Notes: generated from the sequence alone by a model not told the origin. A stretch of DNA of 64,000 nt from Shewanella polaris (GCF_006385555.1 NZ_CP041036.1:3720001-3784000); one strand, 5' to 3'; counted from the first letter of the stretch, positions 8,667 through 18,223 are shown. Program-made: numbers and translations.

Positions 8667-10716
8667 TTCTATGAAACGATTATTCACTCTTAATACTATT
8701 AGTAAAAAACTTCAGTTTATTTTAATGAGTGTTGCCGTCATTTCGACACTTGTTGTGACGTTAATATTCAGCGCTTTCGAACTGTCATCAGCCAAAAAAG
8801 AACAAATTGAAAGCCTTCAAAGCTTATCGCAAATGTTATCCCCAAACATCACCGCAGCCATACTTTTTGATGATCAAGATGCAATCCAAGAACTGATTAA
8901 TCCGATCTTGTTAAGATCCGATGTCTTATCAGTATCTGTAACCAGTGCAGAAGGTGCTGTTTTAGCGCAAGCATTATCACAAAGCCCTTCTGTTATCCTT
9001 ATTGATAGAGACCTCCATAACATCACTCAAGTGATGACTCCATTAACACTCGATAACCAACATTACGGTGAATTGCAGATTTCAGTCGATGACAGTTTGC
9101 TCATCGAGCGGGTGACGTTTTATGGTCAGTTTATTGTGTTAATCCTGCTTTCGTCCTTTGTTGCCAGTTTCTTTTTGTCTTTATTTTTACGGCGCAAGTT
9201 TTTAAGTCCTATGTTATACCTTGCTAAAATTTCGCAAAAAATTACCAAATCACAAGATTACAGTTTACGTGCCCAAGTACAATCTCAAGACGAAATAGGC
9301 CAATTAACCACATGTTTTAATAGCATGTTAGAAAATATTGAGCAGCGTGAGAGTTCGCTTGAAAGTGAAGTACAACTGCGTACTAAAGAACTCGAAAATG
9401 CCAATATTCAATTACACGAATATGCTTATCAAGATGGATTAACTCTGCTACCGAATCGACGTTTTTTCTATGAAAAACTTCAGTCACTCATTGATACTGA
9501 CGACATAGTTTTTGCATTGATTTTTATTGACCTCGATGGTTTTAAAGAAGTTAACGATTCCTTAGGCCATGAATATGGGGATCTGCTACTTCATCAAGTT
9601 GCGAACCGTTTACGTCGATGCGTTCGAGATCATGATACTGTTGCGCGCCTAGGCGGAGATGAGTTTACCTTAATTCTTGAAGATGTTAGTGACTTAAAAC
9701 ACGCTGCCACAATTGCTGAAAAGGTGAAAAGTAGCCTCATGCAATGTATTAGCATCAAAGAGGTGCAAGTCAATGTGACAGGTAGTATCGGGCTTACTTT
9801 CTATCCTGGTGATGGTCAAAATGTTGAGGATTTAGTCAAACATGCCGATCAAGCCATGTACTTGTCTAAAAGCAAAGGGCGCAATCGATATGAATTTTTC
9901 TCTCATGCTATTGAAGAGCAAGCGATTGAAAAACGTCGACTTATTGAAGAAATGCGCATTGCACTTAAACTCGGTCAATTTGTATTGTTTTATCAACCCA
10001 TTTTTGACCAATGTGGCATTAATGCTACCAAAGCAGAAGCACTCATTCGTTGGAACCATCCACAGCGCGGTCTTATTGGCCCTAATGAGTTTATTCCAGT
10101 TGCCGAAGAAAATGGCTTAATCGAAGATATAGGTAACTGGGTTAGAGGTCAGGCTATTGAAGATGCGGCCTATTTTTATCAATTGTCGGGCAAAAAAATG
10201 CAAGTGAGTGTCAATACCTCACCGCTGCAAATTGATCATGACGGTTTGTGGGTTGATGAATGGATATTAGCGTGCAATAAACATGACCTCCCCCGCGATA
10301 CCATGATTATCGAAGTAACAGAAAACACCTTAATGGATCCTGACTCACCTGTTCAACAGCAAATGCAACGACTCAACCATTATGGTATTGATATCGCCAT
10401 CGATGATTTTGGGGTCGGATATTCATCATTAGCTTATTTACAGCGACTCGATATTGATATTTTAAAAATTGACCGCTCGTTTATTAAACATATGGATACT
10501 AATGAAAGTAGCATCGCATTAGTGCGGGCAATTATCACTATGGCACATAATTTAAAGGTTAAAGTAGTGGCAGAGGGCGTTGAAACGGAAGGCCAGCATC
10601 AACTATTAAAACAATTATCCTGTGACTACTTACAAGGATATTTATTTGCTAAGCCTATGCCGTCAAAAGATTTTATTGACCAATATGTCACACCAACCCT
10701 ACTTGTTACAGAGTAA
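8659..10716 (+). CDS. Membrane HAMP-GGDEF-EAL protein (YfiN-like input)
   Basis: 685 residues: a membrane segment at about 20-43, a periplasmic region of about 110 residues, a second membrane segment at about 155-178, HAMP, then GGDEF (GGDEF at 332-336) and EAL (E460-A-L). Both active-site motifs look intact, including VTEN, DDFGVGYSS and VAEGVE, so it could both make and degrade c-di-GMP. The periplasmic part is the likely target of the upstream YfiR-like protein. The start overlaps the yfiR stop by 8 bases; a start at 8671 is also possible. No strong terminator follows. Confidence 0.85.
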   Translation: MINSMKRLFTLNTISKKLQFILMSVAVISTLVVTLIFSAFELSSAKKEQIESLQSLSQMLSPNITAAILFDDQDAIQELINPILLRSDVLSVSVTSAEGAVLAQALSQSPSVILIDRDLHNITQVMTPLTLDNQHYGELQISVDDSLLIERVTFYGQFIVLILLSSFVASFFLSLFLRRKFLSPMLYLAKISQKITKSQDYSLRAQVQSQDEIGQLTTCFNSMLENIEQRESSLESEVQLRTKELENANIQLHEYAYQDGLTLLPNRRFFYEKLQSLIDTDDIVFALIFIDLDGFKEVNDSLGHEYGDLLLHQVANRLRRCVRDHDTVARLGGDEFTLILEDVSDLKHAATIAEKVKSSLMQCISIKEVQVNVTGSIGLTFYPGDGQNVEDLVKHADQAMYLSKSKGRNRYEFFSHAIEEQAIEKRRLIEEMRIALKLGQFVLFYQPIFDQCGINATKAEALIRWNHPQRGLIGPNEFIPVAEENGLIEDIGNWVRGQAIEDAAYFYQLSGKKMQVSVNTSPLQIDHDGLWVDEWILACNKHDLPRDTMIIEVTENTLMDPDSPVQQQMQRLNHYGIDIAIDDFGVGYSSLAYLQRLDIDILKIDRSFIKHMDTNESSIALVRAIITMAHNLKVKVVAEGVETEGQHQLLKQLSCDYLQGYLFAKPMPSKDFIDQYVTPTLLVTE

Positions 10717-10945
10717 TAAAACAACTCACAAATAGTAATACAAAAATAGTTTTTTGAGTCTGATAAGTTGGCATTTAACTTCGAATGGAGACATTCACTA
10801 AGCTTGCAGTGGTAAAAAATTATCGTGCCAATTTGCTGTCATAATGTACTAGAAGACGCTGAAAATAAAGCTAATAAATTCATCAGCCTGCAACACGCAG
10901 ACCGACAAAGCTCTTTAGATAAATATCTTATATAAAACCATTTGA

Positions 10946-11929
10946 TTAACGATTTACATCAACAACTACACGGCCACGAACCTTACCAGCTAACAAATCA
11001 CTCGCCACATCAATCGCTTCAGTCAAATTGATTTCATGAACTATGTCGTCGAAAACACTAACGTCAAGGATCTCGCTTAGACGCTGCCATGCCTCAATAC
11101 GGTCTGCTAAAGGTCGCATGACACTGTCGACACCGGCTAGGGTCACGCAACGTAAAATAAACGGCGCAACGCTGGCAGGGAAATCCATTCCTTGCGCTAA
11201 ACCACAAGCGGCAACCGTACCGCCATACTGGGTACTGGCACACACATTGGCTAAAGTATGGCTGCCGACAGAATCAACAGCACCAGCCCAACGTTCTTTG
11301 GCCAAAGGTCGACCCGGTTCTGATAATGTTGCACGATCGATAACGTCCTTAGCGCCTAATTTTCTTAGGTAGTCACTTTCATCCATTCGGCCAGTAGAAG
11401 CTACAACGTGATATCCTAACTTAGCTAAAATAGCTATCGCAAAACTGCCAACACCGCCGTTTGCTCCAGTAACTAACACCTCTCCCTTATCTGGCGTTAC
11501 GCCATTTTTTTCAAGAGCCATCACACATAACATTGCGGTATACCCTGCAGTGCCTATCGCCATAGCTTGTTGTGGTGAAAATGCTTGTGGTAATGGAATA
11601 AGCCATTCACTTTTTAAACGCGCCTTAGTCGCCAAACCACCACAATGAGTTTCGCCCACCCCAAAACCATTTAATAAGACCTTATCGCCTGCGGAAAACT
11701 TATCACTATCGCTTTGTTCGACAACGCCCACTAAATCAATTCCTGGCACCATAGGGAATGCTCTCACAACAGGTGCTTTACCAGTAATAGCCAGAGCGTC
11801 TTTATAATTAAGCGTGCTGTAAAGTACTTTTACTGTGACATCACCTTCAGGTAGCACACTTTCATCAATGCTTTGCACTGTGGCGCGGTAACCTTGGTCA
11901 TCTTTCTCAATCAATATGCCGTTAAACAT
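10946..11929 (-). CDS. acuI: Acrylyl-CoA reductase (NADPH), AcuI/YhdH family
   Basis: 327-residue zinc-independent medium-chain dehydrogenase/reductase. STLNYKDALAITGKAPVVR and PGIDLVGVV are typical of AcuI/YhdH, and GANGGVGSFAIAILAKLGY (about 154-172) is the NADPH-binding fold. AcuI reduces toxic acrylyl-CoA to propionyl-CoA, for example during DMSP or 3-hydroxypropionate use. It lies 47 bases downstream of an AcuR-like repressor gene on the same strand, and the gap carries a palindrome like the one before acuR. Confidence 0.85.
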   Translation of the reverse strand: MFNGILIEKDDQGYRATVQSIDESVLPEGDVTVKVLYSTLNYKDALAITGKAPVVRAFPMVPGIDLVGVVEQSDSDKFSAGDKVLLNGFGVGETHCGGLATKARLKSEWLIPLPQAFSPQQAMAIGTAGYTAMLCVMALEKNGVTPDKGEVLVTGANGGVGSFAIAILAKLGYHVVASTGRMDESDYLRKLGAKDVIDRATLSEPGRPLAKERWAGAVDSVGSHTLANVCASTQYGGTVAACGLAQGMDFPASVAPFILRCVTLAGVDSVMRPLADRIEAWQRLSEILDVSVFDDIVHEINLTEAIDVASDLLAGKVRGRVVVDVNR

Positions 11930-11944
11930 CGTATGCTCCTATTT

Positions 11945-11959
11945 TAGACTGATCGTCTA
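11945..11959. promoter_or_regulatory. Putative AcuR operator 1 (upstream of acuI)
   Basis: TAGAC-TGATC-GTCTA: 5-bp inverted arms around 5 bases, 15 bases before the acuI start. The arms are identical to those of the site at 12645-12659, which supports one dimeric TetR-type regulator binding both. Confidence 0.7.
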
Positions 11960-11976
11960 TTAATAATTAAAAAATT

Positions 11977-12642
11977 TTATTTCGGAAGTCCTGCTATAAA
12001 ATACTCATAATAGTTTTCGAGTGGTAACTCATTTTGTACTAACTTCGCGCGGCTTACCGCCCCTTCCCAACCTACCAAAAAGTTTTCGGCCAAAACATCG
12101 CAATCAGCAGTTGCAGATATTTGACCCAATAATTGCGCTTCATTAAGACAACGGGCCATGCAAGCTTGCCAGCTTAAAAAGATCTCGATTATCTGTGGTC
12201 TAAAACTATCTGGTAAGATCCCCACCTCTTGACCTAAATTTCCCACTAAACAACCGCGTTTGAATTGGTATCGAATCATTCCCGCTTTAGCGTCTTCCAC
12301 AAAATGCCTAATTCGCGTTAACGGCAAATAAGTTTCATCAAATAAATGGGTTTCAAGTTTATGTAAAAAGTATTGAGCATAGTTTTGCAATACAACTTGG
12401 CCAAACGCTTCTTTACTCGCGAAATAATGATAAAAAGAACCTTTCGGCACTCCCACCTTTTTTAAAATAGCGTCAATACCTGATGAAGCAAAACCTTGCT
12501 CAGTTAGCTGTTCGAGGCCACTACGGATAAGCTCTGCCCGAGTATCAGGATTATCTCGTGATACTTTAGGTGGCCGTCCACGACGAGGTTTAGGTGTTAA
12601 TAGAGTGATTTCGTGAGTCGTTGATTTATTCATAACTAACAT
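11977..12642 (-). CDS. acuR: AcuR-like TetR family repressor
   Basis: 221 residues. A basic arm KPRRGRPPK (about 18-26) precedes the TetR helix-turn-helix, ending VPKGSFYHYFASKEAFG (about 69-85). The C-terminal domain has RGCLVGNLGQEVG and FLVGWEGAVSRAKL, which I recognise from AcuR, the acrylate-responsive repressor of acuI operons. Probably autoregulated. ATG at 12642 follows the operator by only 2 bases and neither it nor ATG at 12633 has a Shine-Dalgarno sequence, so the mRNA may be nearly leaderless. Confidence 0.8.
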   Translation of the reverse strand: MLVMNKSTTHEITLLTPKPRRGRPPKVSRDNPDTRAELIRSGLEQLTEQGFASSGIDAILKKVGVPKGSFYHYFASKEAFGQVVLQNYAQYFLHKLETHLFDETYLPLTRIRHFVEDAKAGMIRYQFKRGCLVGNLGQEVGILPDSFRPQIIEIFLSWQACMARCLNEAQLLGQISATADCDVLAENFLVGWEGAVSRAKLVQNELPLENYYEYFIAGLPK

Positions 12643-12644
12643 AT

Positions 12645-12659
12645 TAGACCGAACGTCTA
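12645..12659. promoter_or_regulatory. Putative AcuR operator 2 (upstream of acuR)
   Basis: TAGAC-CGAAC-GTCTA, within TTAGACCGAACGTCTAA, abuts the acuR start. It shares both arms with operator 1. Repressor bound here would block the acuR promoter (autoregulation). Confidence 0.7.
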
Positions 12660-13379
12660 ATTAAATACAATGCCATTATTTTTAAATCATAACTTGAAAT
12701 CCATTTAGCAAACTGTCTGCTAAATCACTATAGCGTTGAAACCGTAACTCTGACGGCTTTTCTAAGTGATTTGACACTAGTAAGGTATGAAAATCCCGTG
12801 TTGAAAATAACTATTCCATATATGCATTGTGAAAATAAAATCACTTGATCGTACTCACCTGAACACAAAACATTTGAATTCAAATTATTTGAACTGTAAC
12901 CACTTAACTAAAGACAGCTTATTCAACAACACAAAATAAATGACTTTACCCTTCCATTTAGCAGCATAGTTGTAACGTTTAAATTGCATAATAAATAAAT
13001 CCTATATCATTGGCTAAGCAGATAACCATTTAAAAATATCATTTTTACACCATACAAAATATACACATAAACATTAAGATACAATAACTTAAAAGATAAT
13101 CGGTTCAAAATATATCATATCCCGTAAATGATAATGACAATTGATTCTGACCTAATCAACCAATGTTCAGTAAACATAAAACACATAATAGACAGCACAG
13201 CCATATGAAGTTAAATAGTTGTTAAAAAACACTTAAAAGCGCTTCAATTGATATTCGATTGGAAATTTTACCCCAAATGATGTTAATATAGTTAGACCAC
13301 TAACTAGTTTGGTGGTTTTTTATTGCTAATTATAAATGAATTAACAATAAACCGATTAGCCCGAACCCAGGAGGACAAT
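12660..13379. other. Long AT-rich region before the putP-proBA operon
   Basis: About 700 bases without a credible gene. The right end has a possible promoter (-10-like TTAATATAG near 13283-13291), a hairpin with a T-run (13296-13321) and a strong ribosome site AGGAGGA (13369-13375). The rest shows no recognised signal. Confidence 0.5.
13296..13321 (+). terminator. Terminator-like hairpin in the putP operon leader
   Basis: ACCAC (13296-13300) pairs with GTGGT (13312-13316), with the palindrome AACTAGTT in the loop, directly followed by six T. It sits between a possible promoter and the first ORF, so it could attenuate the operon. The stem is short. Confidence 0.45.
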
Positions 13380-13556
13380 ATGTCAACAGACACGTCTAGC
13401 GAAGAAAATCTCATAACCACAGTGTGGAGCACCGCTACATTAAAGCTGAAAGAAGCTTCACAATTATTTTGTTTGTGCGCCCTTTTAAGCACCTATCTCT
13501 TTGTCATGTTGAAACCTAAAGGGATTCAAAATCACAAAGCGTTAGGAGGAAAATAA
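13380..13556 (+). CDS. Small putative membrane protein (58 aa) upstream of putP
   Basis: ATG at 13380 is 4-5 bases after AGGAGGA, the best ribosome site in this region, which sets the start. The 58-residue product has an acidic N-terminus, one hydrophobic stretch (about 29-43) and a basic tail. It ends 3 bases before putP, and its last codons contain the AGGAGG-like putP ribosome site. I do not recognise the family. It may be a leader peptide or a small partner of the transporter. Confidence 0.6.
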   Translation: MSTDTSSEENLITTVWSTATLKLKEASQLFCLCALLSTYLFVMLKPKGIQNHKALGGK

Positions 13557-13559
13557 TTA

Positions 13560-15056
13560 ATGCATTACTTAACCTATGTCTCATTGGCAATATATTTCCT
13601 AGTAATGTTAGGCATTGGATTGTTTGCTTATAAACAATCAACAAGCGATGTATCGGGTTATATTTTAGGTGGACGTAAAGTCAGCCCACAAGTCACCGCA
13701 CTGTCAGCGGGTGCATCCGACATGAGCGGCTGGATGCTTATGGGCTTACCTGGAGCCATGTTCTTAGTCGGCTTCGAAACCATCTACATTGCGATTGGCC
13801 TATTAGCGGGGGCATTGGTTAATTATCTGATCGTGGCACCTAAATTACGGGTTTATACTGAAGTCGCGGGTGACTCCCTAACGATCCCTGAGTTTTTTGC
13901 TAAACGCTTCCACGCACCTAACAGTAATGTGCGGATTATCGCGGCTGTGATCATTGTGATCTTCTTTACCTTATATACCTCGGCAGGATTAGTGGCTGGA
14001 GGGAAATTATTTGTCTCTGCATTTGATTTAAATTATGAACTTGGGCTCGTGATCACCCTAGGTGTGGTTGTGTCTTATACTCTACTCGGTGGGTTTTTAG
14101 CCGTCAGTATGACTGACTTTGTTCAAGGCTGTATCATGTTTGTTGCCCTGATTCTGGTACCCGTTGTGGCATATCAAGAGTTTAGCAGTGCTGATAAAAT
14201 GATGGGCTTTGCTTATGAGTCGATCCCACATTTTTCTGATGCGATGAAAAATGTCACTCTACTTGGATTGATTTCAAGTCTTTCTTGGGGATTAGGTTAT
14301 TTTGGTCAGCCACATATTATTGTGCGCTTTATGGCTATCCGCTCGGTTTCTGATATCAAAGCTGCACGAAGAATTGGCATGAGCTGGATGACGGTCACCA
14401 TTACTGGTGCGCTGGCAACAGGTCTAGTGGGTATTGCCTACGCCAATAAATTCGACATGACAATAAGCGATCCTGAAACCATCTTTATTGTATTTTCTGA
14501 ATTATTGTTCCATCCACTGATCAGTGGTTTCCTCTTAGCTGCCATTTTAGCCGCTATTATGAGCACGATTTCTTCACAGTTATTAGTGTCGTCAAGTTCA
14601 TTGACCGAAGACATTTATCGAGTTATTTCGAAAAAAGAGTCAACTGAGAAAGAAATGGTCAGAATGGGACGATATGGTGTAGCCGGTGTCGGTATTGTCG
14701 CCAGCTTACTGGCGCTAGATCGCTCAAATAGCATTTTATCGATAGTCAGCAATGCATGGGCTGGATTTGGTGCGGCCTTTGGTCCACTGGTACTGTGTTG
14801 CCTATATAAAAAGAACCTGACCCATAAAGCCGCTGTTGCGGGTATTATATCGGGTGCAGTGACCGTATTGTTTTGGATTTACGCGCCAGTTTTAGCAGAT
14901 GGAAAAGCGTTAACCACCGTAATGTACGAAATGATCCCCGGCTTTATTGTCAGCAGTGTGGTGATTTTTATTACCAGTGCACTGGATGCCGACCCTTGCC
15001 ATAAAACCGTTAAGACTTTTGATAAAGCCAATCGTGTTTTAGCCGAGGAACTATAA
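13560..15056 (+). CDS. putP: Sodium/proline symporter PutP
   Basis: 498 residues of the sodium:solute symporter family, with about 13 membrane segments. PutP features include YILGGRKVSPQVTALSAGAS, DMSGWMLMGLPGAMF and a late SSQLLVSSSSLTED segment, which includes the family's sodium-site serines. It imports proline with Na+. It overlaps proB by one base (TAATG) and is followed by proA. Pairing uptake with proline synthesis, rather than with putA degradation, suggests proline accumulation for osmotic or cold stress. Confidence 0.9.
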   Translation: MHYLTYVSLAIYFLVMLGIGLFAYKQSTSDVSGYILGGRKVSPQVTALSAGASDMSGWMLMGLPGAMFLVGFETIYIAIGLLAGALVNYLIVAPKLRVYTEVAGDSLTIPEFFAKRFHAPNSNVRIIAAVIIVIFFTLYTSAGLVAGGKLFVSAFDLNYELGLVITLGVVVSYTLLGGFLAVSMTDFVQGCIMFVALILVPVVAYQEFSSADKMMGFAYESIPHFSDAMKNVTLLGLISSLSWGLGYFGQPHIIVRFMAIRSVSDIKAARRIGMSWMTVTITGALATGLVGIAYANKFDMTISDPETIFIVFSELLFHPLISGFLLAAILAAIMSTISSQLLVSSSSLTEDIYRVISKKESTEKEMVRMGRYGVAGVGIVASLLALDRSNSILSIVSNAWAGFGAAFGPLVLCCLYKKNLTHKAAVAGIISGAVTVLFWIYAPVLADGKALTTVMYEMIPGFIVSSVVIFITSALDADPCHKTVKTFDKANRVLAEEL

Positions 15057-16177
15057 TGAAGGAGGATGTTTACACTATGTCAACTTCACATTGGAAGCGC
15101 ATTGTCGTTAAAGTGGGAAGCGCATTAATTGCGCCCCATCAACAAGGTTGTAGCAGTCATTATTTATTAGGTATTGCACAGTTTATCGCTACTTGTCGTG
15201 CTCAAGGGTGCCAAGTTGTATTGGTATCTTCAGGCTCAGTAGCCGCAGGAAAACATCGATTCCCTGATACGGCAGAGCCAAACATTTCACTTAAAAAAGC
15301 CATGGCAGCTGCAGGTCAAGCAGATATGATGGCCACTTGGGATAAGTTGTTTGATTTCCCTTCGGCCCAGCTATTACTTACTCATGGTGATTTACGTGAC
15401 CGCGATCGTTATATCAGTATTAAAAATACCATTTTTACTCTGTTAGACAATGGCTTGCTGCCCATTATTAACGAGAATGATGCTGTTACCGCCGCTAAGT
15501 TACGTGTGGGTGATAATGATAATTTATCAGCCATGGTTGCAGCAGCTGCTGATGCGGATGCGCTAATTATCTGCTCTGATGTAAAAGGGCTTTATACTAA
15601 AAACCCTAATTTACATGAAGATGCCACACTGATTAAACAAGTTAGTGAAATAAATGCTGACATCTATGCGATGGCTGGCGGAGCCACTAGTAGCGTAGGT
15701 ACTGGCGGTATGCTAACCAAGATAGAAGCTGCTGAGAAAGCTGTTTCACACGGAATTGAAACCATGATTGTTGATGGTTTTGACGCGGATACTTTTAATC
15801 AATTATTAAAAGGCCAGAATCCGGGCACGTTATTCAAACCATATGACGTACCAATGAAAGACCTTTTGCATTGGATGACTCATACATCACAGATTCAAGG
15901 TGAGTTAATTGTCGAAAATGACTTTAGCGCAGACCTTGAAGAACATGATACCCAACTGACCAGTGACGATGTAGTAGCCGTAAGAGGCAACTTTTCCGTC
16001 GGCGATACTGTTTTAGTGCGCAAAGGCGATGGCACTAAATTGGCAAAAGCCAAATCAAACTACAGTAGTTGTTTATTACATTTTATTGCAGATCAAGAAG
16101 ATCGTGAATTTGCCAACAATGCCCAGCAAAAAACGGGCCCACTGATCTCTGACAAAAACATCGCCATTTTGGAGTAA
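15056..16177 (+). CDS. proB: Glutamate 5-kinase ProB
   Basis: 373 residues. Makes glutamyl-5-phosphate, the first step of proline synthesis. N-terminal amino-acid kinase domain: VVKVGSALI, VLVSSGSVAAG, INENDAV, VGDNDNLSA and the GTGGMLTK loop; C-terminal PUA domain (from about residue 280). ATG at 15056 overlaps the putP stop and has GAGGA 6 bases upstream; ATG at 15077, after AAGGAGG, would remove 7 residues and is equally possible. proA starts 2 bases later. Confidence 0.9.
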   Translation: MKEDVYTMSTSHWKRIVVKVGSALIAPHQQGCSSHYLLGIAQFIATCRAQGCQVVLVSSGSVAAGKHRFPDTAEPNISLKKAMAAAGQADMMATWDKLFDFPSAQLLLTHGDLRDRDRYISIKNTIFTLLDNGLLPIINENDAVTAAKLRVGDNDNLSAMVAAAADADALIICSDVKGLYTKNPNLHEDATLIKQVSEINADIYAMAGGATSSVGTGGMLTKIEAAEKAVSHGIETMIVDGFDADTFNQLLKGQNPGTLFKPYDVPMKDLLHWMTHTSQIQGELIVENDFSADLEEHDTQLTSDDVVAVRGNFSVGDTVLVRKGDGTKLAKAKSNYSSCLLHFIADQEDREFANNAQQKTGPLISDKNIAILE

Positions 16178-16179
16178 CA

Positions 16180-17427
16180 ATGAGTTTAATTAAAGACTTA
16201 TCGCAAGCCGCAGCTACAGCTGCACAAACTCTAGCCATTTTAGATGAAAAAGTTAAAAATACCATTTTGCTTGATATGGCCCGCGCGCTTCGCGCTCATA
16301 GTGACGATATCATCAAAGCAAATTTATTAGATCTAGACCATGCCGAAAAAGCTGACTTAGGCGCGGCAATGATAGACAGGCTGACACTGACAACAGAGCG
16401 TATTGAATCAATGGCTGCAGGCATTGAAACCGTTGCATCGTTACCTGATCCAGTCGGTATGATCCGTGAAATATGCCAACGACCAAATGGTCTTAATATT
16501 CAAAAAATGCGCGTACCTTTAGGGGTCGTTTGCATGATTTATGAAGCACGCCCTAATGTTACCGCCGATGCAGGTGCTTTGTGCTTTAAATCAGGTAATG
16601 CAGTGATACTGCGTGGTGGTAAAGAAGCATTGAACTCAAGTAAAATTATTGCTTCTATTTTACAAAATGTACTGCAAGCATATCAGCTACCACCAGCGCT
16701 GATTACTGTCATACCAGATCCAGATCGCGCTTTAATGCTAGAACTTATGCAGCAACGTGACTTTATTGACGTTATTATTCCACGCGGTGGAGAAGGCTTA
16801 ATTAACTTTGTTACTGATAACAGTAAAATTCCTGTTATTCAACATTTTAAAGGTGTTTGTCATTTGTACGTTGATAAAGATGCTGATCTCGATATTGCGA
16901 TGTCTTTATTACTCAACGGTAAAACCCAGCGAACTGGAGTATGTAATGCCCTAGAGGGATTACTGGTACATCAGGACGTAGCAGCCACATTTTTACCAAA
17001 AGTGGCGGCCGAGTTAGCTGCACATAAAGTACGTATTAATGTTAGTAAAAATGCCCAACAATACTTTGAGCATGCCAACGTTATTAGCGATGATGATTTT
17101 GGTCAAGAATATTTAGATTTAGAAATTGCGATTCGACAAGTCACTGATTTTGATCACGCTATTAATCATATTCGCCGTTTTGGTAGTCATCATACTGAAG
17201 TGATTTGTACCCAAAACGACACAACAGCTACGCGCTTTCAACGCACGGTAGATGCTTCTGTCGTCATGGTTAACGCATCATCACGTTTTTCTGATGGCAG
17301 TGAATTGGGTCTAGGCGCTGAAATTGGTATTGCCACCAGCAAATTGCATGCATATGGTCCAATGGGTCTTGAGTCACTAACCACTGAAAAATACTTAGTC
17401 AGCGGTGAAGGTCAAGTGCGCGCTTAA
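16180..17427 (+). CDS. proA: Gamma-glutamyl phosphate reductase ProA
   Basis: 415 residues, the usual length. NADPH-dependent reduction of glutamyl phosphate to the semialdehyde, the second proline step. Family features: PLGVVCMIYEARPNVTADA, GNAVILRGGKEA, IIPRGGEGLI, and the catalytic cysteine in QRTGVCNALE. It begins 2 bases after proB, so ProB and ProA, which act as a complex, are translationally linked. Last gene of the operon, followed by a strong terminator. Confidence 0.95.
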   Translation: MSLIKDLSQAAATAAQTLAILDEKVKNTILLDMARALRAHSDDIIKANLLDLDHAEKADLGAAMIDRLTLTTERIESMAAGIETVASLPDPVGMIREICQRPNGLNIQKMRVPLGVVCMIYEARPNVTADAGALCFKSGNAVILRGGKEALNSSKIIASILQNVLQAYQLPPALITVIPDPDRALMLELMQQRDFIDVIIPRGGEGLINFVTDNSKIPVIQHFKGVCHLYVDKDADLDIAMSLLLNGKTQRTGVCNALEGLLVHQDVAATFLPKVAAELAAHKVRINVSKNAQQYFEHANVISDDDFGQEYLDLEIAIRQVTDFDHAINHIRRFGSHHTEVICTQNDTTATRFQRTVDASVVMVNASSRFSDGSELGLGAEIGIATSKLHAYGPMGLESLTTEKYLVSGEGQVRA

Positions 17428-17447
17428 TCAAAAAGCATTATGAATAA

Positions 17448-17478
17448 GGGGCCAAGCGAAAGCAGTGGCCCTTTTTTT
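17448..17478 (+). terminator. Terminator of the putP-proB-proA operon
   Basis: Stem GGGGCCA/TGGCCC followed by seven T, 20 bases after the proA stop. Confidence 0.85.
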
Positions 17479-17490
17479 GTGTGGTCAGTC

Positions 17491-17540
17491 CTAATTATTT
17501 TTATACTAATTATTTTTATACTAATTACCTTTATACTAAT
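17491..17540. repeat. 15-bp tandem repeat, about 3.3 copies
   Basis: The unit CTAATTATTTTTATA occurs twice exactly, once with two changes, then partly. It lies between converging transcription units and has no coding function. Confidence 0.8.
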
Positions 17541-17629
17541 AAATGACTAAGTAACCTTAACCATATAGAACGAATATGCATTAATGTCTATTTGATTTAA
17601 CACTGACACCACTTCAACAAACATTACGC

Positions 17630-18223
17630 TTAACTTAATAATTCTTGTTTAACCAATTTTAAGAGATAGGTTTCTCGCTCTATCGACGAGCCTTTTTTAT
17701 TGCTGTTGGCTATGGTATCTAGGTTGTGCTGAATAGCCTCATCAATATCAACCCAAATTGGCATCATGCCATTACTTATCTCGTGAGCTTCAAATTGGGT
17801 TTCACCTAATTCACTAGCAATATCACAGGTGAAACAGTACGACAGCATATTAACCAAGGTATAACCATCTCGCAGCCATGGTCTATACTCTTCATATAGC
17901 CCAAACGGCACGATATTACTGATAGCCTTCGCCCCGGTTTCTTCTTGCAGTTCACGGATTAAACCATGCTCAATCGACTCGCCCGCATCGACGCCGCCAC
18001 CTGGCAATGAATAGTCATGATAACGTTGGGTATAAAGCATCAATATTTGTTTACCACGCATGACTATGCCCCGAGTAGCTAGCCGAATTAGCATTGTTTG
18101 TTGATTCGCTACAACAACATCTTTTGGAGTGTCGATATGATAATGAGTGATTAAATGGCGCATTGCAGAGGAGCTCATCGTAATAAAAATGCGCATGATA
18201 CGTTGCCCAAATACATGCATCAA
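17630..18223 (-). CDS. Nudix hydrolase
   Basis: 197 residues at the longest start. The Nudix box GX5EX7REUXEEXGU is complete: G-GVDAG-E, then REL-Q-EE-T-GA (about residues 76-98), within a beta-rich fold that includes YSLPGGG. Such enzymes hydrolyse nucleoside diphosphates linked to another group, using Mg2+. The substrate cannot be told. The start is uncertain: there is no clear ribosome site, and ATG at 18196 or later would still keep the domain. Confidence 0.8.
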   Translation of the reverse strand: MMHVFGQRIMRIFITMSSSAMRHLITHYHIDTPKDVVVANQQTMLIRLATRGIVMRGKQILMLYTQRYHDYSLPGGGVDAGESIEHGLIRELQEETGAKAISNIVPFGLYEEYRPWLRDGYTLVNMLSYCFTCDIASELGETQFEAHEISNGMMPIWVDIDEAIQHNLDTIANSNKKGSSIERETYLLKLVKQELLS

